NCBI RefSeq assembly: GCF_029962835.1
Contig: NC_080583.1
Location: forward strand, 72,649,158-72,713,157
Length of the DNA stretch: 64,000 nucleotides
Origin: Magnolia sinica
Lineage: Eukaryota; Streptophyta; Magnoliopsida; Magnoliales; Magnoliaceae
Direction: 5' to 3'
Shown: in pieces, positions 34,291 through 45,912 of the stretch
How the letters are laid out: every line of letters begins with the position of its first letter
How positions within the stretch are numbered: position 1 is the stretch's first letter
Position numbers and translations under genes: made by a program
Notes under the pieces: model-generated
Told to the model about the DNA's origin: nothing
Databases searched by the model: none
What the model saw: only the letters and a program-made list of their open reading frames with translations

Positions 34291-36161
34291 TTTGTAATAA
34301 GCCTAGTCATATCGTGTTAACCAATCACTTTGATCGCCTGTTCGGATAACCGTGTCAGATATTTATCTTCTCTTCACTTTAATGTTAAAAGTGTGAAACA
34401 CGACAATTGTAACAGGAACAGTACATTAATGAAGATCGATCTTATTTATGCTTTCCTTTACTCTGTTATGTGTAAATCTTTTACTCTGATTGAGAAATAT
34501 TTTGTTAATGCACTGGTGAGTTAAAAAGTTCATAAACCGGCTGATTCCGTAACCACGGGTACAAGGCAAATAGAACACATTAGTAAGGGTTAACCCATTC
34601 CCTTGCTAAAATAACTTGAGTACCACGCGCACTTCTGAATCAGTCACTGATGGAGATGACTTTTTATTTCGATTCAATCTCCAATCTCTCCGTGTCGACA
34701 CAGGGGTTCTGACTAATTTAGTCTACACCTTTGAGTCTATATGCACACGTATTTCTGATCCCAGTCCTTGGTCGTACTAGTGGCCTTAACCGGCTAAATT
34801 GGGGGTAATAGTGGGGTCCAACTATCCAGTGGAGGGCACATGTCTAAATTGTCTAAATTGTAAATACAGGTAATGCAAGGACTCGTTAATCTAGACAACT
34901 GGTTCTACCACTGTCAATAGACCATGCTCAAAACTCCTCAAATTGAAAGATCCTAGCCATTGAGTTTGTGCCTTTCTTCAATTCAATGTGATTGACATTG
35001 TATTTCTCTCTTGTTGGCTGTAAAATTTGACAGTTTAGACCGTTGAAGATTTCAAGCCGCTGGACACCCAAGTGCGCCAAAACTGATGGATGCTTGGATT
35101 GCTGAACTGTGGGCCCCACATCTCTAAAATCCAAAAAAATAAATAGAACGTTTATGAATTATTATCACAAATTTAATAGTGAGTGTCCTATCAATAATAT
35201 TTTTCAAGGCAAAGAACATCCAAGTGGGCCCTGTTCAATGGTGTGGATTACTGAAATTTGGGCCAGTATCTCAAAGATCCAAGTAATGTGTAGCCCTCCA
35301 ACTAGTCCTCAATGAAAAAAATCAAATGGGTCTGAATTGATAGATGGTCTAGAATACAAAATTACACCCCAAATCTCTAAAGTCCAAAAGAAAAAGTAAA
35401 AATGAGCAAATATAAATACTAGATCAAATTGGACCTGACCAATGTTTTTGGGTTGCTGAACTTTGGGCCCCACATCTGATGCTAACAATGGATGAACTGG
35501 ATTATGGATCAATGGGCTAGCCCCACATATGGTCCAAACAATCGGACGGCCTGGATTACGACACAATAGGCCCCACATCTCCATTGTTTTTTATCTACTT
35601 GTATAAATGCTTGGAGGGAAAATAGGAACACCAGATCAATTGGACCTGACAAATGTTTTTGGGTTACTGAACTTTGGGTCCCACATCTGCTCCTAACAAT
35701 GGCTGGTTTGGATTACCGAACAATGGGTCGGCCTGCATCCGGTCCAAACGAGGGATGGCCTGTATTACAGAACAATGGGCCCCACATCTCCATTGTGGAA
35801 AAACATCTACGTGTATAAACGCTATGGGCCCCACATTCCGTCATGGGAAAAAAACCTGCTTACATAAACACTAAGAGGACTTGAATCTCCGACCTTGGGC
35901 AGGCCCTGGATCTGGTCCGAACAGCAGAAGGTCTGGGTTACATAACAATGGGCGCAACATCTCCATTGTAGAAAAAATATACTTGTATAAACGGTATGGG
36001 CCACACATCTCCATCGTGGAAATACAAATAACTTCCACAAACGCTGGGAGGGCTTGAACCTCCAACCTTGGATGGGCACAACATCTGGTCAAGACAATGG
36101 ATCCACTGGAAAAAAATGAAACAACTAGTTCTATATATGCTATCTCTGAGATAAGTTGCTA

Positions 36162-36235
36162 CGCTATAAGGAGGGCTTGAACCTCCGACTTTGTGGTTAA
36201 CAGCCACACGCTCTAGCCAACTGAGCTATTCCAGC
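36162..36235 (-). tRNA. tRNA-Asn(GTT)-like, nearly intact, likely pseudogene
   Basis: 74 nt with intact D, anticodon (CTGTTAA loop) and T arms (GGAGG/CCTCC, loop TTCAAGC). One acceptor mismatch: the 3' strand is TTATAGC rather than TTCTAGC. Whether it is expressed cannot be told; it heads array unit 3. Confidence 0.65.
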
Positions 36236-38031
36236 TTTGTCATAAGTCTAGTCATATCGTGCTAACCAATCACTTTAATTGCCAGTTCCAATAAGTGTGT
36301 CAGATATTTATCTGTACTTTCTTGTCACTTTAATATTAAAAGTGCGAAGCACGGCAATTGTAATAGGACCAATACATTAATGAAGATTGATCTTATTTAT
36401 GTTTTCCTTTATTATATGTGAAACTTTTACTCTGATTGAGAAATATTTTGTTAAAGCACTGGTGAGATAAAAAGTTCTTAAACTGGCTGATTCCGTAATC
36501 ACCCGTACAAGGCAAAGAGAACACATTCGATAACGATTAACCCATTCCCTTGTTCAAATAACTTGAGTACCATGGGCACTTCTAAGTCAGTCACTATGGA
36601 GATGACTCTGGATTTCGATTCAATCTCTAATATGTCCATCTCGACACAGGGGTACTGACTAATTCAGTCAATACCTTTGAGTCAAGTAGACACTGGCACG
36701 CTGCACAATCATACATGCACACGTGTTTTTTATCCCAGCCCTTGGTCGTACGAGTGGCCTTAAGTGGCTAAATTGGGGTTAATAGGGGGTCCATCTATCC
36801 AGTGGAGTCCACATGTCTAAATTGTAAATACAGGCAATGCAAGGACTTGTTAATCTAGACCACTTGCTCTAGCATTGTCAATGGACCATGCTCAAAACTT
36901 CTCAAATTGAAAGATCCTAGCCATCGAGTTTGCATCTTTCTTTAATTCAATGCGATTGACGTTGTATTTCTCTTTTGTTGGCTATAAAATTTGACGGTTT
37001 AGACTGTTGAATTCTAGAGATTTCAAGGCATATGACACCCAAGTGTGCTCAAACTGATGGATGCCTGGATTGCTGAACTGTGGGCCCCACATCTCTAAAG
37101 TCCAAAAAAATAAATAGAACGATTATGAATTATTATCACAAATTTGATAGTAAGTGTCCTATCAAGAAGATTTTTCAAGGCAAAGAGCATCCAAGTGGAC
37201 CCCATTCAATGGTGTGGATTACTGAAATTTGGGTCCAGTATCTCAAAGATCCAAGTAATGTGAAGCCCTCCTACTAGTCTTCAATGGAAAAAATTAAATG
37301 GGTCTGAACTGATAGATGGTCTAGAATACAAAATTATGGGCCCCACATCTCTAAAGTCCAAAAGAAAAAGTAAAAATGAGCAAATAGGAACACTGGATCA
37401 AATTGGACCTGACCAATGTTTTTGCGTTGCTAAACTTTGGACCCCACATCTGGTGCTAACAACGGATGAGCTGGATTATGGATCAATAGGCTGGCCCCAC
37501 ATATGATCCAAACAATGGATGGCCTCGATTACGAAACAATGGGCCCCACATCTCCATTTTGGAGAAAAAAAACTACTTGTATAAATGCTAAGAGGGCAAA
37601 TGTGAACACTGGATCAATTGGAACTGACAAATGTTTTTGGGTTACTGAACTTTGGGGCCCACATCTGCTCCGAACAATGGCTGGTCTGGATTACGAAACA
37701 ATGGGCCAGCCTGCATCTGGTCTAAACAATGGATGGCCTGGATTACAGAACAATGGGCCCCACATCTCCATTGTGGAAAAAACAATCTACTCGTATAAAC
37801 GGTATGGGCCTCATATTCCGTCGTGGGATAAAAACCTGCTTACATAAACGCTAGGAGGACTTGAACCTCCGACCTTGGGTTGGCCCCGCACAACATCTCC
37901 ATTGTGGAAAAAATATACTAGTATAAACGTTACGGGCCACACATCTCCATCGTGGAAAAAAAACAACTTCCACAAATGCCGGGAGGGCTTGAACCTCCGA
38001 CCTTGGATGGGCGCAACATCTGGTCAAGACA

Positions 38032-38192
38032 CACCTAGATCCATAGCTCAACTGGCAGACTGAGTGGAGATACCTCGTTTCAACACTTGAGGTCTTGGTA
38101 TCGATCCCTGGCAGGGCTGGCTAACATGGAGTGTGTGTACTGACATGGGTGTGTACTAACAAGCTAACCCAAAAAAAAAAAAAAAAAACCAA
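38032..38192 (+). mobile_element. SINE, full-length copy with 18-bp target duplication
   Basis: tRNA-related head: TAGCTCAACTGG (A box) and GGTATCGATCCC (B box). Ends in ACAAGCTAACCC and 18 As. CAACATCTGGTCAAGACA is repeated exactly at 38014-38031 and 38193-38210. Inserted in array unit 4, so it is younger than the array. Its head is not the tRNA-Asn of the array. Confidence 0.88.
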
Positions 38193-39695
38193 CAACATCT
38201 GGTCAAGACAATGGATTTTCTGGATTACAGAACAATTGACCCCACATCTCTGTTATGGAAAAAAAAAAAAAAACTAATTGTATAAATGCTACGGACACCA
38301 CGTCTCCATTGTGGAAAAAAAATTCTACTTGTATAAACGATATGGGCCCCACATTCCGTTGTGGGAAAAAAAACCTGCTTACATAAACTCTAGGACTTGA
38401 ACCTCCGACCTTGGGTAGGCCCTGCATCTGGTCCGAACAACAGAACGTCTTGATTGTGGAACAATGGGTGCAACATCTCCATTGTGGAAAAAAACACACT
38501 AGTATAAACGCCATGGGCCGCACATCTCCATCGTGGAAAAAAAAAAAAAAAAACAACTTCCACAAACGCTAGGAGGGCTTGAACCTCTAACCTTGGATGG
38601 GCGCAACATCTGGTCAAGACAATGGATGGCCTGGATTATAGAACAATTGGCCCCTCTTCTCCGTTGTGGGGGGAAAAAAAAACTAATTGTATAAATGCTA
38701 CGGGCCTCACGTATCCATTGTGGAAAAAAAATTTCTACTTGTATAAATGATATGGGCCCCACATTCCATCCTGGGAAAAAACCTACTTACATAAACGCTA
38801 GGACTTGAACCTCCAACCTTGGGCAGGCCCAGCATCTAGTCCGAACAACAGAACATTTGGATTACGGAACAATGGGCGCAACATCTCCATTGTGGAAAAA
38901 ATATACTAGTATAAATGCTACGGGCCACACATCTCCATCGGGAAAAAAAAAGAAAAAGAAAAAAGAAGCAACTTCCACAAATGCTAGGAGGGCTTGAACC
39001 TCTAACCTTGGATGCACGTGACATCTTGTCAAGACAATGGATGGCCTGGATTACAGAATAATCGGCCCCTCATCTCCATTGTGGAAAAAAAAAAAAAAAA
39101 AACTAATAGTATAAATGCAACAGGCCCACATCTCCATTGTGGAAAAAAATCTACTTGTATAAACGTTATGGGCCCCACATTCTGTCATGGGAAAAAAACC
39201 TGCTTACCTAAGGACTAGGGCTCAAACCTCCGATCTTGGGCAGGCCCCGCATCTAGTTTGAACAACAGAAGGTCTAGATTATGGAACAATGGGCGCAACA
39301 TCTCAATTGTGGAAAAACTATACTAGTATAAACGCTACAAGCCACACATCTCCATTGTGGAAAAAAATAATAATAATAACTTCCACAAATGCTAGGAGGC
39401 CTTGAACCTCCAACCTTGGATGGGCGCAGCATCTGGTCAAGACAATGGATGGCCTGGATTACAGAACAATCGGCCCCACATCTCCATTGTGGAAAAAAAA
39501 AAAAAAAACTAATTGTATAAAGGCCACGGGCCCCACATCTCCATCGTGGAAAAAAAGTACTTACACAAACCCTAGAAGAGCTTCGGCACAACATCTGGTC
39601 AAAATAATAGACGGGAAAAAAAAACTACTAACATTAATGCTAAGAGGGCTTGAACCTCCAACCTTGGATAGGACCCCATTTGGGAAAATTTTCTC

Positions 39696-39716
39696 CGCTA
39701 GGAGGGCTTGAACCTC

Positions 39717-39749
<33 letters not shown>

Positions 39750-39766
39750 AACTGTGCTATTCCAGC
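39696..39766 (-). pseudogene. tRNA-Asn relic with shortened 3' acceptor
   Basis: 71 nt; D, anticodon (GTT) and T arms are intact, but three bases are missing between CCTCC and TAGCG so the acceptor stem cannot close fully. One change in the D arm (GCACAG for GCTCAG). Confidence 0.75.
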
Positions 39767-40704
39767 TTATTCATAAGCCTAGTCATATCGTGCTAACCAA
39801 TCACTTTGATCGCCTAATCCGATAAGCGTGTCAGATGTTTATCTCTATTTTCTTTTCACTTTAATAGTAAAAGTGCAAAGTACGACAATTCTAACAAGAC
39901 AAGTACATTAATAAATATCGATTTTATTTATGCTTTCATTTACTCTATTATGTGTGAATCTTTTACTTTGATTGAGAAATATTTTGTTAAAGCATTGGTG
40001 AGATAAAAAGTTCTTAAACCGGCCAATTCCGTAATCACTGGTACAAGGCAAATAGAACACATTTGTAAGGGTTAACCCATTCCCTTGCTCGAATAACTTG
40101 AGTATGATGCGCACTTCCAAATCAGTCACTAATGGAGATGACTCTGGATTTTGATTCAATCTCCAATAAGTCCGTCTTGATGCAGGGGCACTGACTAATT
40201 CACTCAACACCTTTGAGTCAAGTAGACACTGGCACGCCATGCAATCATGCATGCACACGTATTTCTAATCTCAGCCCTTTGTCGTACGGGTAGCCTTAAC
40301 TGGCAAAATTGGGGGTAATTGTGGGGTCCAACTATCTAGTGGAGCCTACATGTCTAAATTGTAAATATAGGCAATGTAAGGACTCGTTAATCTAGACCAC
40401 TGGTTCTAGCACAGTCAATGGACTATGCCCAAAACTCCTCATTTTGAAAGATCCTAGCCTTTGAGTTTGGGCCTTTCTTCATTTCAATGTGATTAACATT
40501 GTATTTATCTTTTGATGGCTGCAAAATTTGATGGTTTAGGCTATTGAATTCCAGAGAATTGACAGCACATGACACCCAAGTGGGCTCAAATTGATGGATG
40601 GCCTGTATTGCAGAACTGTGGGCCCCACATCTCTAAAGTCCAAACAAAGAAATAGAAAAGTTATGAATTATTATCACAAATTTAATAGTGTCCTATCAAG
40701 AAGA

Positions 40705-42045
40705 TTTTTCAAGACGAGCATACCACATACGTATAAACGTGGAATCTACAACAGTTGCTGCCGCTCCACCTACTAAAATGTTCCTGATCAACCTGTAAAG
40801 GTTTCCGTGCCTTTGCGCTCTCATAACCATGAGTGTCTCATTTGAAACTTTAAGGACACCATCAATATTAGTGAACTTGCACCCTATAGCCTTGAGTGCA
40901 CCGAGAGAAATCAGACTTTTCCTCATGTCAGGAACGTGCCTGACATCAGTCAAGGTATTATCCATTTCATCAAACATCTTGATGCTCACAGTACCAACAA
41001 CCACAACATTATAGACATTGTCATTGCCCATAAAGAGCTGTCTACCATTGCATTCTTTGTAACTGGCGAACCAACTCTGATGAGGAGTCATGTGATATGA
41101 TGCTCCTGTGTCGAGGATCTATTCATTTTTATGATTGTCGTGAAGTGACCAATCATGGACACAGACATAACATCACCATACTTGTCTTTTCATCAGATGT
41201 AACAATATTGACCTTCTTGGAAGAAGCCTTTGAGTTTTCTTTCTTCGCTTTAGGATTGGTACAATCCTTTTTCATGTGTCCAGTCATTCCACGGTTTCAA
41301 CACTGTAGTTTTCCTTTGCCATTGTCTTTGGATTTGGATCTAGGTCTTGAGGATCCTTTACCTCGATCAATATTCCTGCCCCTCGTAATCAGTGCATCGG
41401 AAGATGTCCCCATGCCACCGTTTAGCTTGCTCATGGCACTCCCTTGAAGCGTTGAGATAATGGTGTCGACACTCAGGGTTTTATTTGTGGTGCACATTGT
41501 GTCCCTAAATGACTCCTACGATGTCAGAAGATAATTCAACAACATACATGCTTGTTCCTCACCTTTGATCACTTCCTTCATATCCAGCAGTTTGCAAACC
41601 AATTTATTAAAGTTGCTGATGTGGGTCTCTAGATCTCCACCCTCTGCCATCTTGAAGGTGTATCACTGTAGCTTCAAGTATAGGTGATTTTCAGAGGATT
41701 TTTTCACATAGATATCCTCTAACTTTGCCCATAAACTAGCCGCAGTTTTCTCCCTCAAAACATTGTAGAGAACTTCATCCGTGAGATATAAACGGATGAA
41801 AAGTTAAGCATTCATGTTAAGAGTATTCCAGTCTTCGTCATTCATAGTCGATTTTCGCTCCTCAAGAGCTTTAACTTCGCCTTGCTTGGTTAATAGATTA
41901 GTCATCTTGATCTTCCATAACTCAAAATTATTTTTGCCTGAGAACTTCTCAATATCAAACTTGGCGTTTCCCATTGATGTTAATCCTACAAATCCAGATC
42001 TATGCCCCAACGATTTCTTTGATACCACTTGTTGGGAATTGGGTT
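40705..42045 (-). pseudogene. Ty1/Copia 5' fragment: gag, zinc knuckle and protease end, in array unit 5
   Basis: Minus strand. The primer-type site TGGTATCAAAG lies at about 42017-42027. Gag follows with KFDIEKFSGKNNFELWKIKM and KQGEVKALEE, then WAKLEDIYVKKSSENHLYLK and a CCHC-like knuckle with its first Cys codon near 41298. Post-protease/GAG-pre-integrase reads TPHQSWFASYKECNG, LTDVRHVPDMRKSLISLGAL and VVDSTFIRMWYARL, ending at 40705 in array sequence. Stops interrupt gag in at least three places. Integrase and RT are absent. TGTTGGGAATTGGG at about 42032 could be the inner end of its 5' LTR, and the array sequence continues directly beyond. Confidence 0.85.
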
Positions 42046-43178
42046 GCAGAATCACACAGAGATGGATCAGCTAGTGAGATAAAAACTTCTTAAACTTGTC
42101 AATTCCGTAATCACTAGTACAAGGCAAATAGAACACATTCATAAGGGTTAACCCATTCCCTTGCTCAATTAACTTAAGTACGACGCGCACTTCTAAATCA
42201 GTCACAAATGGAGAGGAATCTGGATTCCGATTCAATCTCCAATATGTCCGTCTCGACACAGGGGGTACTGACTAATTCACTTAATACTTTTGAGTCAAGT
42301 AGACACTAGCACGCCGCACAATCATACATGCACACGTATTTCTGATCCCAGCCCTTGGTCTTATGAGTGGCCTTAACTAGCTAAATTGGGTGTACTAGCA
42401 GAGTCCAACAATCCAGTGGAGCCCACATGTCTAAATTGTAAATACAAGCAACGCAAGGACTCGTTAAACTAGACCATTGGTTCTACCACAGTCAATGGAC
42501 CATGCTCAAAACTCCTCAAATTGAAAGATCCTAGCAATTGAGTTTGCACCTTTCTTCAATTCAATGCGATTGACATTGTATTTCTCTTTTGTTGGCTGCA
42601 AAGTTTGACGGTTTAGACTGTTGAATTGTGGAAAATTCAAGGCATAGGACACCCAAGTTGGCTCAAACTGATGGATGGCCTGGATTGCTGAACTATGGGC
42701 CCCACATTTCTAAAGTCCTAAAAAAGATATAGAAAGGTTATAATTTATTATCACAAATTTAATAGTGAGTGTCTCATTAAGAAGATTTTTCAAGGCAAAG
42801 AACATCCAAGTGGGCCCTGTTCAATGGTGTGGATTACTGAAATTTCGGTCCAGTATCTCAAAGATCCAAGTAATGTAAAGCCCTCCAACTAGTCCTGTGG
42901 GAAAAAAAATTATATGGGTCTGAACTGTTAGATGGTCTAGAATACATAATTACTGCCCCCCAACTCTAAGTCCAAAAGGAAAAGTAAAAATGAGCAAATA
43001 GGATCACTAGTTCAAATTGGACCTGACCAATGTTTTTGGGTTGCTGAACTTTGGGCCCCACATTTGTTGCTAACAACGGATGGTTTGGAATACGGATCAA
43101 TGGGCTGGCCCCACATATGGTCTAAACAACGGATGGCCTGGATTATGGAACAATGGGCCGCACATCTCCCTTCTGGAA

Positions 43179-43263
43179 TATATATATATATATATATATA
43201 TAAATATATATATATATAAATAAATATATATATATATATATATATATAAATATATATATATAC
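43179..43263. repeat. Interrupted (TA)n microsatellite
   Basis: About 85 bp of TATATA with AAATA interruptions inside array unit 5. Confidence 0.9.
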
Positions 43264-44072
43264 TTGTACTTGTATAAATGCTAGGAGGGCAAATAAGAAC
43301 ACTGGATCAATTGGACTTGACAAATGTTTTTGGGTTACCGAACTTTGGGCCCCACATCTGGTCCGAACAATGGGTGGCCTGGATTACGGAACAATGGGCT
43401 GGCCGGCATCGGGTCCAAGCAACGGATGGCCTGGATTACAGAACAATGGGCCCCACATCTCCATTGTGGAAAAAAAATCTACTTATATAAATGCTATGGA
43501 CCCCACATTCCGTCATGGGAAAAAACCTGCTTACAAAAACGCTCGAGGGGCTTGAACCTTCGACCATGGTCAGACCCCGCATCTGGTCCAAACATCTGAA
43601 GGTCTTGATTACGGAACAATGGGCCCCACATCTCCATTGTAGAAAAAAAAAATTTCTTGTATAAATGCTACGGGCTACACATCTCTATAGTGGAAGAAAA
43701 AAACTACTTACACAAACGCTAGGTGGGCTTGAAGCTCCAACCTTGGATCAGCGCAGCATCTTGGTCAACACAACAGATGGCCTGGATTACATAACAAAGG
43801 GCCTCACATCTCCATTGTGAAAAAAAAAGACTACTTGTCTAAACGCTACATGCCCCACATCTCCGTCGTGGAAAAAAAAAAAAAACTACTTACACAAACG
43901 CTAGGAGGGCTTGAACCTCTGACCTAGGTTCGGCCCAGCATATGGTCAAAACAACGGATGGCCTGGATTACGGAACAATGGACCCCACATCTCCATCTGG
44001 GAAAAAAAATACTTACACAAATGCTAGGAGGGCTTGAACCTCCGACTTTGGATTGGCGCAGCATCTGGTTAG

Positions 44073-44553
44073 TGTGGGACTTAATCTATATGCGGAATAG
44101 GCCCACGGATCTGTTTGTGCATGGGAAATGGTGGTCAGGGGTCCGATAGCTTACCTAGCTGAGACGCCGCCATGAAAGCCGGATAAGAATACCAGAATAC
44201 CTGTAGAGCTTAAGATCTTCCTCTCCTTCACACCCTTTCTGCAATTCACAAGATGAGACTCGAATTTTTGCTGTGGTGTAGGATCGGGGACCCAGCTCTC
44301 TTTTATAGAATCTGTGGAAAGAGAGTTTGAAACTCATCACAACTCTCTCTCCCATGCTCCACATTGTAGCATCCTAGTGCAACTTAAATTACTGTCTGCT
44401 TATAGCATTCCAGCCCTAGTATGCAGAGCTACACAGATAGACTGCGCAGCGTATCACATGAAGTGGGGCCCACTGGTCTACTCAATCATCTAGTCCAACT
44501 GTATGACAATCCAGACTGTTGATTAGTGAGGCCCACTAAATAAAGTTCTTACA
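44073..44553 (-). mobile_element. Solo LTR, 481 bp, in array unit 5
   Basis: Begins TGTGGGACTTAATC and ends GTTCTTACA on the plus strand; flanks GTTAG (44068-44072) and GTCAG (44554-44558) look like a 5-bp target duplication with one change. TATAAAAG reads on the minus strand at about 44301-44308, suggesting minus orientation. Array sequence resumes cleanly on both sides. Confidence 0.65.
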
Positions 44554-44600
44554 GTCAGAACAATGCATGGCTTGGATTACGGAACAATGGCCCCACATCT

Positions 44601-44623
44601 CTAACCAACTGAGCTATTCCAAC
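44601..44623 (-). pseudogene. tRNA-Asn 5'-half relic
   Basis: GTTGGAATAGCTCAGTTGGT only, the D-arm half, followed by the usual array linker. Marks the high-coordinate end of the array. Confidence 0.6.
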
Positions 44624-44760
44624 TTTTTCATAAGTTTAGTCATATCGTGCTAACCAATCACTTCCATTGCCTGTTTTGATAAGCGTGTCAGGTATTTATT
44701 TATCTTTTCTTTTCATTTTAATATTAAAAGTGCGAAGCTCAACAATTGTAACATGACCAG

Positions 44761-45043
44761 TGTACATATTGTGATATTTGAATACGTATGGAATTCGAAA
44801 TTATGCCTAACATGATTATCTATCGTGGATATATGCTTGTTATATATGCGACAACTCCTTAGCGAAAGGACTTGCCCTAAATCACGCTACGGCTGATATA
44901 CGTTATATATGTTAAAGTGTGTAGCCTAAATGTTTGTGAAAATGATTAAATGAATATGGAACCCAGATTCATGCATGCCATGATTATCCACTGTGGGTAT
45001 ATGCGTGTGGTATACGGGGCAACTCCCTGGTGTAAGGATTTTT
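44761..45043 (+). repeat. Long LTR-like repeat family A, copy 1, left part
   Basis: Collinear with about 59700-59825 of copy 2 (GATTATCTATCGTGGATATA, GCGACAACTCC, AAAGGA). It is cut by the Gypsy insertion at 45044 and resumes at 51770. Confidence 0.65.
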
Positions 45044-45892
45044 TGATGCAGGACAGCCCTAATTATGATGTATGCTTATGGACACAATTAAACAGCGGAA
45101 ATAAAAGGAATAAATGATCTAAAATTCTAACAGTAATCATCATAACTGAGAAAATTATAAAGGAAACATGCAATGGAGCGGGCCATCACTACAACCATGG
45201 GTTATGGAATTCAATTACTACTTGGGTTGGATCCGGCGAGGGATGAGACCTCCCGATCTTACATGGTCACACCCAATCGATCAATGAAGATCACTAGTCC
45301 GAAGAACCAAGAAGTTTCTCGGATTAGGGATTTGAGAATTTGGGGATTTAGGGTTTAAATCGGTTCTCAAGATTTTGATCGAAGAAGGATTAGCCAAAAC
45401 TGAAAAATAGAAGGAAGAAAATTATTACCTTGAAGAAGTTGGAGGGGCACAAGAAGAAATTAAAAGAAGAAGATCAAGGGGAGAAAAGAAGCACCATGAG
45501 AGAGAAGAGAGGAAGGAGGCAACCAAAGGGTTTGCTTTTCATTAATCAATAGTTGAAATTCGAGTTTAGGGCTTTACCCCACTTAAATAAGCAAATAAAG
45601 ACATAAAATTACTAAAATACCCCTAGGATAAGCAAATAAAGATATAAGATTACTAAAAGACCCCTAACTAAGTCAAAAAACACACAAATAATATAAGTAT
45701 GGGAAAGTTTGGGCGCTCGGTCTTCTTTCTCCAATCTTCCTTCACATGTGTCTTCCCTAAGTGGGGTCTTCTATATGTCCAATCACATGTGAAAGGTCTT
45801 CAGCTCCTCAATATTCGCCTATCCACAAGGACGGCACTTGTGGTTGGCGCTTTCTTCGTTGGTACACCTTGAATGCACTTGTGTCCGCATCA
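45044..45892 (-). repeat. Gypsy 3' LTR
   Basis: Plus-strand ends TGATGCAGGA and TCCGCATCA. 849 bp, about 97.5% identical to 50921-51769, nearly all differences transitions. Confidence 0.95.
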
Positions 45893-45912
45893 ATTCCCCT
45901 CGGGTGAAAAAA
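45893..45912 (-). other. Gypsy polypurine tract
   Basis: Minus strand reads CACCCGAGGGGAAT directly before the 3' LTR, the expected place for second-strand priming. Confidence 0.65.

Larger units (their letters stand above)
30180..44760 (-). repeat. Five-unit head-to-tail array headed by tRNA-Asn relics
   Basis: Unit limits, counted to the tRNA head at the high-coordinate end of each: 30180-32163, 32164-34290, 34291-36235, 36236-39766, 39767-44623. Each reads on the minus strand: tRNA-Asn or relic; a zone of subrepeats built on GGATGGCCTGGATTACAGAA and GGGCCCCACATCTCCATTGT, with T-arm fragments; a unique-looking zone (GACCATGCTCAAAACTCCTC, CAGTCACTGATGGAGATGAC); then a linker of about 150 bp (GTCATATCGTGCTAACCAAT). 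Unit 4 is swollen to 3.5 kb by extra subrepeats and unit 5 by a Copia fragment, a TA tract and a solo LTR. The units are clearly diverged from each other. Confidence 0.85.

Noticed and set aside
31760-44040. T-arm fragments as tRNA genes
   Set aside because: They lack acceptor 5' strand, D arm and anticodon arm; only the six heads listed have more.
30180-44760. CRISPR-like array
   Set aside because: Repeat units are long and diverged, built from tRNA and retroelement pieces in a plant genome.
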